From the NCBI GenBank assembly GCA_949318235.1, contig OX439134.1:25468400-25532399 (forward strand): a DNA stretch of 64,000 nt. Reading direction: 5' to 3'. This document shows, one piece after another, positions 1-13,976 of this stretch (position 1 is the first letter of the stretch; every line of letters starts with the position of its first letter). The notes beneath the pieces were generated by a model. The model had not been told where the DNA came from and did no database searches. It saw only the letters and a program-made list of their open reading frames with translations. The stretch comes from Ecdyonurus torrentis (lineage: Eukaryota; Arthropoda; Insecta; Ephemeroptera; Heptageniidae). A program made the translations under genes and the position numbers.

Positions 1-69
1 ATATTTAAAGTGACTTAAATGCTTCGGAACGAACTGATACTTTATTTGTGTGGCACGTATAGCATATTA

Positions 70-199
<130 letters not shown>

Positions 200-289
200 T
201 TGGTCTTTATTCAGCAATATTAAAAGAAACACTAATTAGTCAATAAACGATGGAACTAATAAATAAGTAAATAAGATCAAGATTTGTAC

Positions 290-2771
290 CTGTTTGACCA
301 TATTAGGCGTGACATCAGTGGACTGACGGTCAGGGTAGGGCATCATAAAATCAGCAACATTACCCCAGGTTTGAGACCACATGTTACCAAGTAAGTGTGC
401 GGGGATTGGTCCATTCTTGCTCACAACTGCGTCTCCGTACCTGTAAATTATTCTCTCTGTTAGTCGTAACGTATCTTGAGTTTAAAATTACAATATTCTT
501 GTTAGAAATTATAAACAAAATGTCTATAGTGATAGATAATTTAATTCATAACAAATATCAATGAAGAGAATTTTTTTTCCAGATATTACGCAGTCATGGA
601 TTCATGTATTACTATCAATGGTTGAATAAACTATAAACTTTATAAAACTAAAATCCAGTCTCATTTCAAATTTATAAATAAAAGGATAAGGTCTATCTTT
701 AATTTCAAAGAAGCGTCACTGTATCAAAAGATTAAGTATATATAGTAGTTCTATTACATATAATTATATTATAATTTATTTATAAAACCTGAATATTTAA
801 TGTGCGTTTCATTATCAATTCGGCAGCCAAAGGGTATGTATGCATTTCTAACAGTAACTTAATCCTGTTATATGCATACATTATTGTATATTTTTAATAA
901 AACAATAAGTTAAACATTTGAAAGTTTTGACAAATCCTGTTATTAAATAATATAGATAAAATATCAGTTTCTATTTCCATGCTTATATTATGATGTTAAT
1001 AATTTAATAATAATAATTCTCATTATTTATTATATGTTTTTGATGTGTCCATTTAAGTCCTATTACATATAATTAACATTACAATGAATGCAAATTCATC
1101 ATGATTGACGTGTATTTTAAAGACAAATAAATAATTTAATTCTAAATTCTTGATTGGGTAACACGAATAATACAAATATATAAAATAATATAATAGGATT
1201 GAGAAAATGGTAATCACCTGCATCAGTGATGTTAAGATTAATAAGTGTTTCAGAATCTGCGTCAGCAAGAAATAAAAACATAACAAAAAACGAAGAAAAA
1301 AAATGATAGATATTGGTATAGAGATGGACTATAAGGTGACTCTCGATTACTGTCACAGGGACTCCCATGATGGACACAAAACTTCGTATAGTTTAACTAT
1401 ATACCCATTAGAATAGGTATAAGCTATAGGACAAGTATTTCATTTAATATAGGCCTATGAAATTGTAAAATACTCTCTTTGTCATTAGCTGATGTATAAT
1501 TATATAATGAGGTTTAGGTAATTAATCTGATATATTTACTTACTTCTGTCTAAGGTGACGACGTACATAAGCGTGTAATTGTTGATAAAGTGGTTTCAGT
1601 TGATCCCACAATACAGAAATTTGATCTCTGAAATCTTCTGCTTCATAACTACGTAACCACATTGCGGCCGCGTTAGGGAAACCTAAGAAGAAATAAAAAT
1701 TATAATAAAACGTGATGACAATCCCGTTTGACATTCTGAGGTTTGCTTCATTATTAATTAATGAAACTTTATTTTATTTCATTATATAAGCAGTTGCTCT
1801 TGAAATATATAATCACGTCAAAATCTTGTAAGAAACTTGATTGATTATTTAATAATGAAACATATGACCGTATAAAGCTGCAACCTATATGGTTAAATCT
1901 TATAGTTATCTTTTCTATATATTGTTGCATATATAATCAGACATTTCTACTTGATTTTTATTATTCAAATTTAAAAGTTTACGCTGTATTTTTTCTATCG
2001 CGTTGCATGGTAATATATTCACTTTATAGACTTGGCATATCAATACTTTAATTCTTAAAAAAATATATTACTACACCTTCTAATTTAATCATTCCAAAGT
2101 AATAAAATATTATTTTATGTTACTTATAGTAACTGTTCAGAAACTACAATGTGAAATTTAATAATATTGTCTTATGAAAATACCATATTATGTAATTATA
2201 TACGAAGCATTACTTTAAAATCTCTATATGACTGCACTATATGACAATAGAATAAAATTTTATATCACAGTATCTGTACTTGAAATAGTGACAATTTTAA
2301 AATATAAAAGCAATATATTAAAAAACCACTTAAAACTGGTTCACAACTATAATTACTGCATGTAATATGATAAGACACAAGTGTTATGTATATAATATCA
2401 CAAATACGCGATTGATATATGACCTCTTAAGGTCACGTCTTATATAATATACTTTACTTTACTTACGTACTTATATGATATAAAAAATATACTTACTATT
2501 TAATTCTGCAGCCTTATTACTTAGAGCAGCATATTCCTTGTATAGTTTGCGCACCTTCTCTCCCGTAGCACGTCTCCATTCAACCCACACGTGGCGAAGT
2601 TCTTCGGGGTCACGACTTTTCATCAGTAGTTCAGTTAACTCTGTAAACATACATATACGGTAATTATATATATGTAAAATAAAACAAATGAAGTCATGAA
2701 TTAAATCTTGCAAAGTTAAAAGGTGTCATATAAATAATAAAATATGAGCTCTTATTAGTACCCTCCCATAG

Positions 2772-2854
<83 letters not shown>

Positions 2855-5366
2855 ATTGAGTAAAATATTTTGTTTACAATTTATTATAATTGGCTTTTAT
2901 CATTATCAGCTTTAATTGTTCTATTTCAAATTTTTATCACTCTGTCATAATACCAAATTGTCATTACTTTATTTTATAGTATATTATAGTATATATTAGT
3001 GATGAATCACTCAAAATGATTCAATTATCATATTCTGGTATTTATTCACATACTACTGGTGACATATGCTTAAAAAATTGTTAGTAAAAAACACCTAGTG
3101 AGCACTGTTTTAAGATTAAAATTGAAGTGCTTTAAATTAATTTATAAATGCAGTTATTATTATTATTTTTTTTTTTTTGCACAGTGATAATACTGATAAT
3201 TAATAAAAGGACGAGACAATTATAAATATGAAAAATATATTTAAGGAGTTACCATTAAAAATTACTAATTCAAAAAATTTTAAATTTTTTCCTCCAAGGT
3301 CTCTTGTTAATTTCAATGTGTTTTTATTATCTTATCCAATAATGACCACAGGTCCCGAAATTTTGTAACATTTATATTATTTATTTGTTACAAGTTACAA
3401 TTGTCTTTCAAACGAATTTAACTAAAAATATTAGAGGGTCAACTTTTAAATGTCTTATAGATTCTCCACTTACAGTCTTTAAAAGCAAAGTCTGTGATTA
3501 AACTGGAAATAAACGTTTTTTTTTTTTATTATTATTTATTTATTTAAGGAAAAGAAAAGTAATTGTATCTACAATTGCTTAAAACCAAATACGTAATTTA
3601 TGCTACATTTATGCCAATGTTAAATTAGAACAGTATAAATAATAATGCTGTACAACATATTTATTCTATAACGTAGTTATAATGACATATAACATAGATT
3701 ATGTATATGAACAATACTGAAAATGAGCTAGCATGATTATTACGTATTTGTTTTTGTCCGTGCAGTTTTTATTTTATAATTACCTGGCTCCAAGGACAAG
3801 TCGCACTTGGTATCATCTTTAAAACTGCAGATCTTTGCTTTACTGTAGATTGTTTGCATTTCACTGACAATCTCCTCATACTTTGCAAAGTCTTTCTCAG
3901 CAAGAGCAGCAGTACCCAAGACTGAGGCCATCTTGAACTTGCGTCTTGTATCAGGGTCCTTGAACTGACGCCAGGGGAACTTGGATAACTTGGCCCATTG
4001 TTCTTTCTGGAACTTGGCGTTCTCCGCGCTCACTTTCAGCTATGAAAACAATATTAGAGTTCATTACACCAATAATACACTGGAAAAATATAATGTATGG
4101 TTCGTCTCTTCATATATTATATTCATGTATTGTTTTTGGTTCAACTCACACGTTGTCGTTACAAGAACTTTAAAAAATGCTAACTACGAAAAGTTAGAGT
4201 ATTCTGTATCAACCTTGATAAATCAATGATGATGATAATCTGAACCATAAAATCGAAGAAAGCAATCGAAAATCATAACATAATAATCCTGTATTGGTAA
4301 ACCATGTTTGTTTTTATGTTAGTATAAAAATGATATTTCATTCCATAAAGTATTTTATTTTAGAAAATATTAAAAATTTAATATTGCGATTTTTTTTTTA
4401 AAAACAAAAACATTTTTAAGTGTAATTATTATTATTATTTTTTTTTTGAATGTATGAAAATAAATGAAAACTTAATTAATTAAGATATCAAAATTCAATC
4501 AAGTCGTGGGTGACTAATTAATTTACTGACCTTTTCTTGCAGGTTGTGGTCAGTAATGTTTGACTCATATCCCCACTCTCCGAGCACCACTCGATTGTCC
4601 ATTTCTCCTGTCAAACGATCAAGTTCTTCCAAGAATTCAACCCCTTCGCGTTCAAGTTTGGCCATATCCTCCACCTCCTGAAATATAATGTATAGATAAG
4701 AATATATTTTTGTATTTTAAAACCGTTTAGTGAAAGGTATAAAACTATTTTATATTATATACTGTATAATATGTGTATATTTTATTCCAAAATTAAAGCT
4801 ATGTCTAAATTTTGAAGAAATATCCGAATCTGATAGATCAGGTAACTCATTTCGTGTACATGGAAAGAATAAATTACGTAATTTATGCTGCATTTATCTC
4901 ATTATAGCACAAATGATGGTAAGTTAGAACAACATAAATATGCTGTATTATATAACTTAGTTATTATGCAGTATAGCATAGATTATGCTGTACTGAACAA
5001 ATTATGCTGAAAATGAGTTAGCTTAATTATTATGTAATTTTTTCCGTGTATAATCACACGTTATTCATGTTAAAACAACTTTATACTTGTAATAAAAACT
5101 TAGTAGCCACATTCAAGACGACTCATATATTATGACATAATTCTACTCTCGTAATCAAGGTGTATAAAAATGTGAGTCATCATATCGTTTACACATGACA
5201 TATTGACCCTAATGATTTGATATACCGTGTTCTTGACTACTGCATCACTGCTAGGACCATGGTCACGTGGTCGTCCACGTGGCTTAGAGGGAGTCCATGA
5301 GCTTCTCTCTCGAGCACCAAGAGCACCAGTAATCAACACCAAAACCACCAGCAGCAGCAACTTCAT
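290..5366 (-). CDS. ACE: Angiotensin-converting-enzyme-like peptidase, 5' half (six coding exons, partial)
   Basis: Secreted or membrane zinc dipeptidyl-carboxypeptidase of family M2, which removes C-terminal dipeptides from peptides. Coding exons on the minus strand: 5366-5226, 4677-4531, 4039-3784, 2640-2497, 1682-1544 and 440-290. All have GT donors and AG acceptors, and phases 0,0,1,1,2,0 join in one frame to give 326 residues. Residues 1-17 (MKLLLLVVLVLITGALG) are a signal peptide. The family is recognised from YGDAVVSKNGPIPAHLLGNM near residue 277-296, which matches the ACE signature around GPIPAHLLGNMW. Further support comes from EWGYESNIT (a glycosylation sequon near residue 87), two cysteines in KICSFKDDTKC that fit the conserved first disulfide, and ELTELLMKSRD. 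The gene continues off the left edge after MVKQ, so the HEXXH zinc site and the catalytic half are not visible and activity cannot be judged. A splice acceptor (gttacag) sits directly before the start ATG, implying an upstream non-coding exon. Confidence 0.94.
441..1543 (-). other. ACE: ACE intron, AT-rich
   Basis: Intron between the exons ending at 1544 and starting at 440. It has a good minus-strand donor (gtaagtaaat) and acceptor (tttacag). No other feature is recognised in it; the short frames here have no support. Confidence 0.8.
1683..2496 (-). other. ACE: ACE intron, AT-rich
   Basis: Intron bounded by donor gtaagtat and acceptor ttcttag on the minus strand. Nothing else is recognised in it. 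Confidence 0.8.
2771..2851. repeat. (TA)n microsatellite
   Basis: About 40 uninterrupted TA units in the ACE intron between exons 3 and 4. Confidence 0.97.
3587..3749. mobile_element. Short inverted-repeat element, family V copy 1
   Basis: About 165 bp bounded by AAATACGTAAT and its inverse ATTACGTATTT. It shares long stretches with 4871-5040 in the same orientation (for example ATTTATGCTRCATTTATG and GAAAATGAGYTAGC). It lies in the ACE intron between exons 3 and 4. It is non-coding and probably a MITE; the family is not recognised. Confidence 0.65.
4871..5040. mobile_element. Short inverted-repeat element, family V copy 2
   Basis: Second diverged copy of the 3587-3749 element, in the same orientation and in the ACE intron between exons 1 and 2. 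Both copies end in a TACGTAAT- or TATGTAAT-type terminus. They are either independent insertions or an old internal duplication of the gene's introns. Confidence 0.65.
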
Positions 5367-5375
5367 CTGTAACAT

Positions 5376-5533
<158 letters not shown>

Positions 5534-8149
5534 TGCCGTAAAATAAATCAAACGTAATTATGCGACTTATCGCTAGCTAATTACAGGTGATGGAGAATAA
5601 GCATAGGAACACCTATTTTCCTACCCTAATTAGCATTACGATGTGTTTTGTTTACAGTTTTTTCAGTACTATTGAATTTTTATTAATATTTTAGAAAACT
5701 GTTACGCCAAGGTTGTGGAAACTATATAATGATATGGATACTAGACAGACATGCTGTTAATGCATTTTTTTCTTTCATCATTAATTCATTATTTAATAAT
5801 CCCTTACTATTCTCATTATTATTATTTAAATTTATGTATTAATTTATTCATTTGCCTTATATTTATTTATTTAAAAATAATGTCTATATTTGTCATTAAT
5901 TGTGAATAATATAGTTTAATGCTCAAAATTGAAATCTATTTCAGTGCTGGGCTAAATTTATATGCATAATAATAAATATAACCACAATTAATCATAATAT
6001 TTTAAAAAAATATTGTGTGTATAAATATATAATAATGTTACTATTGTTAGTGTAAATAGTTCATTTTTACGTTCATACTTGTAAAATATACGTATCTCCA
6101 AAATATACTTATAAGTCATTTAAATGTGAATAACAACTACACATTAACTTATATTTATTTAAATATCCTTTTCATTCATGTAAACATTATACCAAAACTT
6201 GAAAACACGTTTAATGAGTTCACAGCCAAAACAAAAACACGAATGTCATTTAGTTTCGTATATACACAACTAAACTATACATTATCTATATAGATAAATT
6301 AATCACTGTTACATAATTGGTTTGATAACAAGCTCATTTTGTCGTTGAAAAAAAATATCAGGAAATTGTGGTCATTTGTTTTTCTTTTTCTGCTTTTTAA
6401 ATTATATTCTTCTCTTTTTTTGTTTTCTTTCTGTGTTTCATAAAATTTGTATACTTCATGAAAATTATTTCATAATGAAGGTTATATTCAGATTAAAATA
6501 CCGTAAAATTAGAGATATGCATGGTAGTTATTTCTGTAACTCTGTTGGCGTAACAACAGATAATATCTTCACAAAATTGCAATTAATTTGAGTAAATGTT
6601 TACATAAAAAAGAAATATATTTGGTTCAAAGAACTAATTATTTTTGAGGCTATGCCTTAAAGTTAAATTATTTAAGTTCAAGGATCATGAATTATTTTTA
6701 TACTTTATATAGTTGCAAAGATTACATAATAATAATAAAATAACAAAATATGGAAAATATTATATAAATGGACCACTTGCAACGAACAAACTTTTTAAAA
6801 TAGTTGGAAATATTCTTAATGCATTTCTTATGAAAAAATCGTTTTCATTTACTTGTTGCAACAATTAAAAACATTTTATTGCAAGTTGTTAAATTTTTGT
6901 TTTGGAACCTAATCTCTGTAAAGAATCCAAATAAAGTACTATAAAAATTTTTAATTAAAGAAAAATAATAAATAAATAAAAAAGTTAAGAATTACTATCA
7001 CATTATGAAATTACTATTATTAATTTTGAATAAATAAATATTTCTATTTCTAGCATCAAAAATTTTAAAAGGAGGTCTTCTATTTTCTTGATATATTTTG
7101 TATATAGTCTCTTTGTTAATCCCCTCTGTTACTTTTAAAAGAACTCCCGTAGTTTTAAGGAAACGCGATAAAGGATGCAATTTCCTTTTCGTCTTTTTGT
7201 TAACTACAAAATAATAAAATACATCCACGCAAAGCAACCAAAATTTTTAAAATGTTAGATAAATTAATGAGTATTCAAACTTCTTAAGCTCGTTCTATAA
7301 ACTACACACAAATATTGAGCCACCTTCGAAAATGTTCATTATTTGTTAAAAACAGCTGGTTATGACGACGTTACCTGTTTACTACGTTTATACATATGGT
7401 CGATCATTGTTATTTCTTCTTTTAGAAATTTGAACTTGATAAGAATGAAAGAATCTTCACACAAAAAAGTTCCAAATTATGAAACATGCAACTCACTTTT
7501 ATCGGCTCAAAAAACAAGATCAACCAATGAATGTGTCTTATTTTGTTGGTCAGCCAATCACTGTAAATGAGATTCACTTTATATATACTTTACAGAACGA
7601 TAGCTTTAGTTTTATTTTATTTTGTTTTAGGATACCTTGAAGACAAATTTTTAACAACAATATCGAGTAAAATCGATTATATTTTTCATCTGAGTAATTA
7701 TTGCATTAAAAAAAAATAATAATAAAAAAAAAAAAAAAAACGCATGAAGATTTCTTTTACAGAGATGTTTATTTACATGCTGAAGATTACAAAATATTTG
7801 TTTCTATGTCAGTGCCACCTGTTATGTATATAGCTCAATGTTGTAATATTTAATAAATAATAAAATGATTTAATGTTACTTAGTATTCACTAAGCATTAA
7901 ATACGCAGTAAAAAAATATACTGATAAACTGGCCAAGTTCCAATAATTCTCTTGCATATAACTTTGAATTACAATAACACATTTCAATGCCATATTAAAT
8001 ATTCTGAAGTATAATTATAATCACAAAATAACTTTAAAAATATAATTATTTGAGTAATACTTGTATGCGTGATAAAGAAAAAAATAGTGATGAATGTTAA
8101 GTTAAGTTAATGCTTTTACGTAGTTTAAATTTTTAGCTGTTGATACTTC
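5534..8149. other. Long AT-rich stretch, ACE 5' intron
   Basis: Part of the inferred long first intron of the minus-strand ACE gene. It is AT-rich with homopolymer runs (for example A-rich 7708-7740). Short frames, including 6998-7237 on the minus strand and 7343-7570 on the plus strand, show no recognisable protein. Nothing else is seen. Confidence 0.6.
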
Positions 8150-8534
8150 TTAAAGACCTTGTCAACTTACATTTTTATCATTTAGAATAATAGATTGATA
8201 ATTACAATACCTTATTATCATGAATTAGACACCACCACGTTGATTTTGTATTTATTTTCTTTTTGACGGTTATTTTACGTATCTGACGTCACAATGTACC
8301 GATGGGGTCGTGATAGGGGTAAAGAACTAGAGGGAGGGGCTTAAATTTATCACGTGACCAGAGTGGTGAGTGTAATTGGCGGTGGTACATTGTGACGTCA
8401 GATACGTGAAATAACCGTCAAAATGAAAATAAATACAAAATCAACGTGGTGGTGTCTAATTCATGGATAAAGGTATTGTAATTATCAATCTAGTATTCTA
8501 AATGATAAAAAAGTAAGTTGACAAGAGCTCTAAA
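8150..8534. mobile_element. Palindromic TTAA-flanked element, family B copy 1
   Basis: About 385 bp with long inverted arms. The left arm runs from TTAAAGACCTTGTCAACTTA and the right arm ends AAGTTGACAAGAGCTC. The arms include GAATTAGACACCACCACGTT and its inverse. The core holds two TGACGTCA palindromes (8284 and 8393) and a CACGTG. It pairs with 34931-35335. The left TTAA is intact and the right one has decayed. Non-coding. Confidence 0.85.
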
Positions 8535-9928
8535 CACTTTTCTTTCTTTTGTATTATATAAGTATTAAAATTTATTTTTTTATATATGAATAACATACAT
8601 AAATATTTCAGAGCTTAAATTACATAACTGTTGAAATTTTAAATAAACAAAAGCACTTCAGAAGTTAGTAACGAATTTTAAAAAAAGGCTATTAATATTT
8701 TTCGCCCGGTAATTCAACAAAATAAATAACGATATACCTTTTACTCGTTTAAATTCTCATTGTAAATTAGTAACTTACATTTTAATTTGTTTATCTTTCT
8801 TTCTAAGTTTTTATGGATATTGGTAAATTATATTACACATAGAAAAAGTTGTCAAACTTTCTTATAATATTAATAGCAAAAATATTCTGGTGTATATTTT
8901 ATAAATGATGGGACAGATTAATAACAAGGATTTTTTTCTTCCTTAAGTGATTGAGCAAATCAACGAAATGAAAGTGATGATTGATATGAAGTATATTTGC
9001 GTTTAGACAAAATCTATCTAATAATATTTGCTTAGAGAAAGTTTTGGTCTGTATTAAAATTTCAAAATTTTGTCAACTTTAAAAGTATATAAAAAAAAAA
9101 AAAAAATCGAAAGCTTGTCTTGTCCTGATATAAAAATCAAGTTTGTTTTCTTTTTATTGTCATTTTTTATATCTATAGAGAGAGTTCAAATGCAGAAAAT
9201 CAAGCTCTTCTTTTCGTGTTTGTGTTGCAATTCATTTTATAAAAGATTGCGTGTGTTAATGAAGTTATACTCTTTAATTGTTGATAAAGCAATTTAAAAA
9301 AATTCCTTTCGTAATGTCAATTATTGCATTTAAATTTATTTCACGATGAAATATGATTTAGAGAGTACTGTACGTACAAAGTAAAGTAAAAGTAACGCAT
9401 ATGATTGAAAAAATACTGTTTAATATTATAATTAGGATTTGATATTTTCAGTAAGACTACCTTTAAAAAATTTAATTTAAGATGACGCTAATGTTTCTGT
9501 CAATTGTTGTAAGTCCGTACTTAAAAGTTTGTTTTTATTTTTTCTTACTAATGCGTTAATTTACTTATCAAATAAAAAATATTTAGTTATCTTTAAGATG
9601 GATAGTTTAATTTTTTGTACTTATTTTTAGATTTCAATCATAAATTTTACAAAAATTATGTATATCATAATTGAAAAAGAAATAAGTAAATATGTAATTC
9701 GGCATGATATTAAATTTTCAATGATATATGATGATGTCTTTTTTTCTACTTCTATTTGTTTGCTTAAGTTAACAAAACATTTTTTGTGGCAAAATTCTTA
9801 GTTTGTTATTTCTAAAATAATTCGACGTGTGTATAATATACTGTATGTATGTAATTAATATTAGTGTATGACATCTCTGTGATATAAAATCTCTTAAAAC
9901 TTTATTGTAATCCTAAAATAGGTTCCTT
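8535..9928. other. AT-rich stretch with no recognised feature
   Basis: Within the inferred ACE first intron. No gene, palindrome or known repeat is supported here. Confidence 0.55.
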
Positions 9929-10236
9929 TAAAGGCGTAGAACACCTTGAACAAAAAAGTTGCGTAATATCCTATAACAAACCTGAAAATCAACGTTGATT
10001 TGGCCGAAGTCATTGATTTCTAAATAATTTTCCATTCACAAAATGCCACTGGCGGACACTGACGTCACAGCTCGCTTGTTTTAAGCGGGCGTAAACCGGG
10101 CGACCTGTGACGACAGTGACCGCCAGTGTCATTTTGTGAATAAATTAGAAATCAATGACTCCGGCCAAATCAACGTTGATTTTCAGTTTTGTTAGGATAT
10201 AACGCAACTTTTTTTTCAAGGTGTTCTACGCCTTTA
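9929..10236. mobile_element. Palindromic TTAA-flanked element, family A copy 1
   Basis: Ends are TTAA|AGGCGTAGAACACCTTGAA and its inverse before TTAA. The arms, about 130 bp each, hold ATCAACGTTGATTTGGCC, itself partly palindromic. The core contains TGACGTCA at 10060. Other copies lie at 15555-15885, 25270-25568 and 46488-46809. There is no coding capacity, so it is a non-autonomous DNA transposon (MITE). Confidence 0.92.
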
Positions 10237-11340
10237 ATATTATAGTATATAAATACAATGAATGAGAGTTTACATATTATTTTAGTTAAAGTTAATTTAT
10301 TAATTAAATTTTAATAAAATAAATTTGCATGTGTGGCAAAATATAATGCATATGCAAATAATATTATTCGCATATGATAGCATAGCACCAGTTTTTCTTT
10401 ATCTCTTTATTTCTCCCTTCCTTTTCTTTTCCTTTATATATTTATAATTATATCGCTTTTTTATGTATTGCCCATGATCCTTGTTATACTGTTTATCTTT
10501 TTCCCTGATATAATCGACAATTATGTATTGATTTTTAATTCCATGATTGGGTTATAGATGCAAGACTAGCCTAGATATATTTCTGGCCGAAATCTTCGTC
10601 TAAGTTTATTTATGATTATTTTAATATTTTTGAATAAAGATGAATATTTATTTATTTAAATATAACTGCTGATCGAATCAATAATGCTAGAGGGATGAAA
10701 CTTAATAAAATTTGGATAGCACAAGAATAAAAGATTGTACTCGATGGAGGCATTAAAATTGCTTTCAAGTCAATGTATCTCTAAAATTCGTTAATTGAGA
10801 ATTGATTTTTATCTTTTAAATGTCCCGTAAATAAAACAAATATACCGTCATTATCGCGTCATTTTTAGTATTTACTCGTATCTGCTTAAAAGGAATAATT
10901 TAAATGTTTCGAATAAAAATTATTTATTATCATTTGCCTGCGGGTAAATAGTAAATACAAATTCTTATTTCTTATTCTTTAATTTCATGCGCATATAAAG
11001 ACAATTTTAATCAATAAACAACCCATTAATAACTATATTATGAACTTTAATGGAAAAACAAAGAAGATAAAGAAGTTAATGCAGATATTTATATTAATAA
11101 TTAATTCTATCAAATGATATTAAAGCACTTGTTAGTGAAATTAATATAATTTTAATTATTTACAGAGGAAAAACGTTAGAAATTATTACATAGAAGAATT
11201 TAAAGTTCTTCTTTTTCTTTTAATTAAAATTATTAATATGTTAAAAAATATATACATAATAATTAATATCGCAAATTAAAAATAAAAAATTTAACATAAC
11301 AAGACGTGATTAAAATGAAATGCTGCTTTAAACTTCTTGT
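10237..11340. other. AT-rich stretch with possible LINE tail
   Basis: No gene is seen. Around 10540-10655 the plus strand reads GACTAGCCTAGATATATTTC and ends in a TTTATTTATTTA tract, which resembles the 3' end of a non-LTR retrotransposon. This is a weak call; the rest has no recognised content. Confidence 0.4.
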
Positions 11341-11342
11341 AT

Positions 11343-11343
<1 letters not shown>

Positions 11344-11375
<32 letters not shown>
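11344..11375. repeat. Poly(A) tract
   Basis: About 32 consecutive A just downstream (minus-strand sense) of the inferred ACE non-coding exon. A matching T run lies at 11542-11566 on its other side, so the GC-richer block is framed by homopolymers. Confidence 0.95.
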
Positions 11376-11378
<3 letters not shown>

Positions 11379-11433
11379 TGAATTGTATTGTAATTATTAT
11401 TACGCTAGGAGAAGAAGTAGCTGTGATGCTTAC

Positions 11434-11540
11434 CTTTCGAAGTGAGGCGGTCAAATGCACCTCAAGCTCGTCAAACCGCGTACAAAATCAACTTCTCCTC
11501 ACACGCGCGGGGAACAGGTTGGGCGAGTCACGTGACTTCT
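11434..11540 (-). promoter_or_regulatory. ACE: Candidate ACE first (non-coding) exon and promoter, CpG-rich
   Basis: A locally GC- and CpG-rich block in otherwise AT-rich DNA. It ends on the minus strand with a consensus donor, CGAAAG|gtaagcatc, at 11434/11433. It is upstream of the ACE coding exon at 5366, which begins exactly at a splice acceptor and therefore needs an upstream exon. It contains the perfect E-box palindrome GTCACGTGAC at 11527-11536. Pairing this donor with that acceptor (an intron of about 6 kb) is inference; no start site can be read directly. Confidence 0.55.
11527..11536. promoter_or_regulatory. E-box palindrome GTCACGTGAC
   Basis: Ten-base perfect palindrome around CACGTG, the canonical bHLH-zip (USF/MITF/Myc-type) site, in the candidate ACE promoter. 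Confidence 0.5.
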
Positions 11541-11757
11541 CTTTTTTTTTTTTTTTTTTTTTTTTTCCTCTTCACTTACCACCAATGAGCACCATAATCT
11601 TTATATCTTATCCTCTACTTTGAATTTTAAAGTAACAATTTTAATAAATATAAACATAAAGATAAAATTCTACATTTGAACCAAGCATTTTTACTTCCAA
11701 AATTTTGTAAGTTTTGAGAGCTTTATTCTCACTACTTAAACTATTTTAAGTAAATAC

Positions 11758-11868
11758 GTACACACCTCCCGAATAAATCTGATCGAAGCGTTAATCTCTC
11801 CAAATGTTAAATATCATGGGGAAACTTAATTGAACGCAAGCGGTCAGAGTTATTCGGGAGGAGTGTAC
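11758..11868. mobile_element. Short palindromic element, family E copy 1
   Basis: Inverted ends GTACACACCTCCCGAATAAA and its near-inverse TTATTCGGGAGGAGTGTAC. The loop is about 55 bp. A partial copy, including AATCTCTAAATGTTAAATAT, occurs at 29518-29602. Confidence 0.75.
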
Positions 11869-12755
11869 GTACTGTACCGAAACGAAATGAATAACTTTCA
11901 ATTTTAGTAATGCATTTCAGAGTGTAAAGTTGTGAAATTTTATGATTTCGTTGCGGTACATGATAAAATAATAATAACTTCTTTTTTTTTGACATTTTAC
12001 TACAAGTGCGGCTTCCAAGGTATTTATTTAAGTTTTGTGTACCCTCACTTTGAATTTTAATAGTATATCAATTTTAACAAATATAAACGTAAAAAACACT
12101 AAGAACTTGTTTTATTCCGTCATATTTTGAACTCTTTACAAGTTATGTATATTATACTCAATCGTTGCTCCTTAAATTGTAAGTTTGTTGAACTATATAT
12201 ATATATATATATATTTTTTTTTTGCAAGTACAAAAATTTAATTTTTTTTTATCCAATTCAGAAGTGTTAAAAAAATGCACGTAGTTTTATGAGTGGTTCT
12301 GTCTAGATATAGTTTCTCCAAAATATTTCAATTTGATAAACTGAATTTCAAATTCCTTAATTAGAAAAAAAATACATGGGGAACAATTTTTAATTTGATA
12401 ATTATTCTATGCATTATTATTTATTCTGATATTTAAAAAAAAATCATATTAAAGTTAGCTTTCAATACATACTTTTCAATGTCGGTGAAACGTATGAAAA
12501 TTTTGAAAATACTGTATATAATACGAAAAACAATGAAAACATTACTTTGAAAATATAGTAAACCAAAGTATCTAATACATCTAATGCACAAAGGTTGCAC
12601 CCTAGGTTAGGTTCTCCCTAAAATTTTAAATACATTTACAGATAAAGAACTAAACAAATATAAAATATTGCCCGATTTCATGATCCTTTTAATTTAAAAA
12701 CTCTAAATTCTAAAATACAGCTTTAAAAATGAAAACTTATAGTTCCATTATATAC

Positions 12756-12798
<43 letters not shown>

Positions 12799-13678
12799 AA
12801 TTAAGTGTATAATAATTATGATAATGATATTTTGTGTTTAAGTATTAAAAAACCTATGAAATATACTTTAGTACTTCCACTACATATTGTCTTTTTATAT
12901 GTAATGTATAGAGAAATGAAATTTTAAGAATATATTGGACCGACCCGGACCCGATAAGGCTATGCTTTGGTTAGATTTACATACCTTAATTGTGATTTTA
13001 AAAAGTAATAGAAAAAAAAGTACATTAATTCCAAATTTGGATGTGATTAACTTTTCTGACCTGTCCTCTGTCTTCCAAATAATTTGTCCGTTAATTCCGG
13101 AATATTAAAATATAATTTATATTTTACGTCAAAATTGTAAATTTTTATTACAATTATCTTTATAAAATAAATCACACAATTAGCTCTCTGAAAGGAATGT
13201 CAACACAGAAGGCCACACAGTACTAAAAGGGTGCACAAGAGGACACGAGAAAAAAAGAATTATTACTTCCTTTTATACAAAAAGGTCATGATCACATTAT
13301 TCGCACGCAGTGGTGAACACTCTTTTACATCTTATGACAATGAAACAAAACACAGGTAAACATTTATATTTATTTTATTGTTTAAAAAAACTTTAAAATT
13401 ACAGTATTTATAAAATTTCAACCTTTAATTGATTTAAAATTTAAATAATAAATAAAAAGATTTAATAATACATTTTATTGCATTATTATTTTTACAGAGA
13501 ATTCAAATTCAAATATGTTTATTCATTTCTATCTCCTACAATCATATACAAACATTGCACATTTGCAGGTTCTTGTTCAACAATTAGAACAATGAGAAAT
13601 GATAGTCAGACTTACACACTAAAAATAATGCACAATGTGCGTGCTATATAAGAAATAATATACTATTATTTCATACAA

Positions 13679-13679
<1 letters not shown>
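11869..13679. other. Intergenic AT-rich DNA
   Basis: No gene is supported. It holds a 38-base T run at 12759-12796 and a short (TA)n near 12197-12213. Around 13505-13560 a stretch (TTTATTCATTTCTATCTCCTAC) resembles 29470-29500 and may be an old LINE tail. Confidence 0.5.
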
Positions 13680-13716
<37 letters not shown>

Positions 13717-13976
13717 ATTATTATTATTATTATTTATTATAACAATATTATTTATTTGAGATCTCGCTATAGATAGCACATTATTATTTAACTAATTTAT
13801 AATTAATTAAATATATATATATACTTAGAATACATAAAATCATAGCCGTGGGCTAATTCTAGGGCCCGGACATTGTCAATATAGATAAATTATATTAAAA
13901 TAGCATACAAGACATAGAGAGGTATAAAAGAAAATTGTTAAAACATACTAATTAATGTAAAAACTTCAATATTTTA
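13680..13976 (-). mobile_element. 3' tail of truncated LINE
   Basis: Downstream (minus strand) of the reverse-transcriptase frame lies about 260 bases of 3' UTR including TAGAATTAGCCCACGGCTAT, a motif type seen at the 3' ends of many animal non-LTR elements. A long A tail follows (T32 on the plus strand, 13680-13712). This marks target-primed integration; the element runs from here to about 15180. Confidence 0.8.

Noticed and set aside
6998..7237. 79-codon minus-strand frame (KTKRKLHPLSRFLKTTGV…) that looks somewhat protein-like
   Set aside because: There is no recognised domain and no splice or promoter support, and its composition is A/T-driven. It could be a remnant of a transposon protein but this is unsupported.
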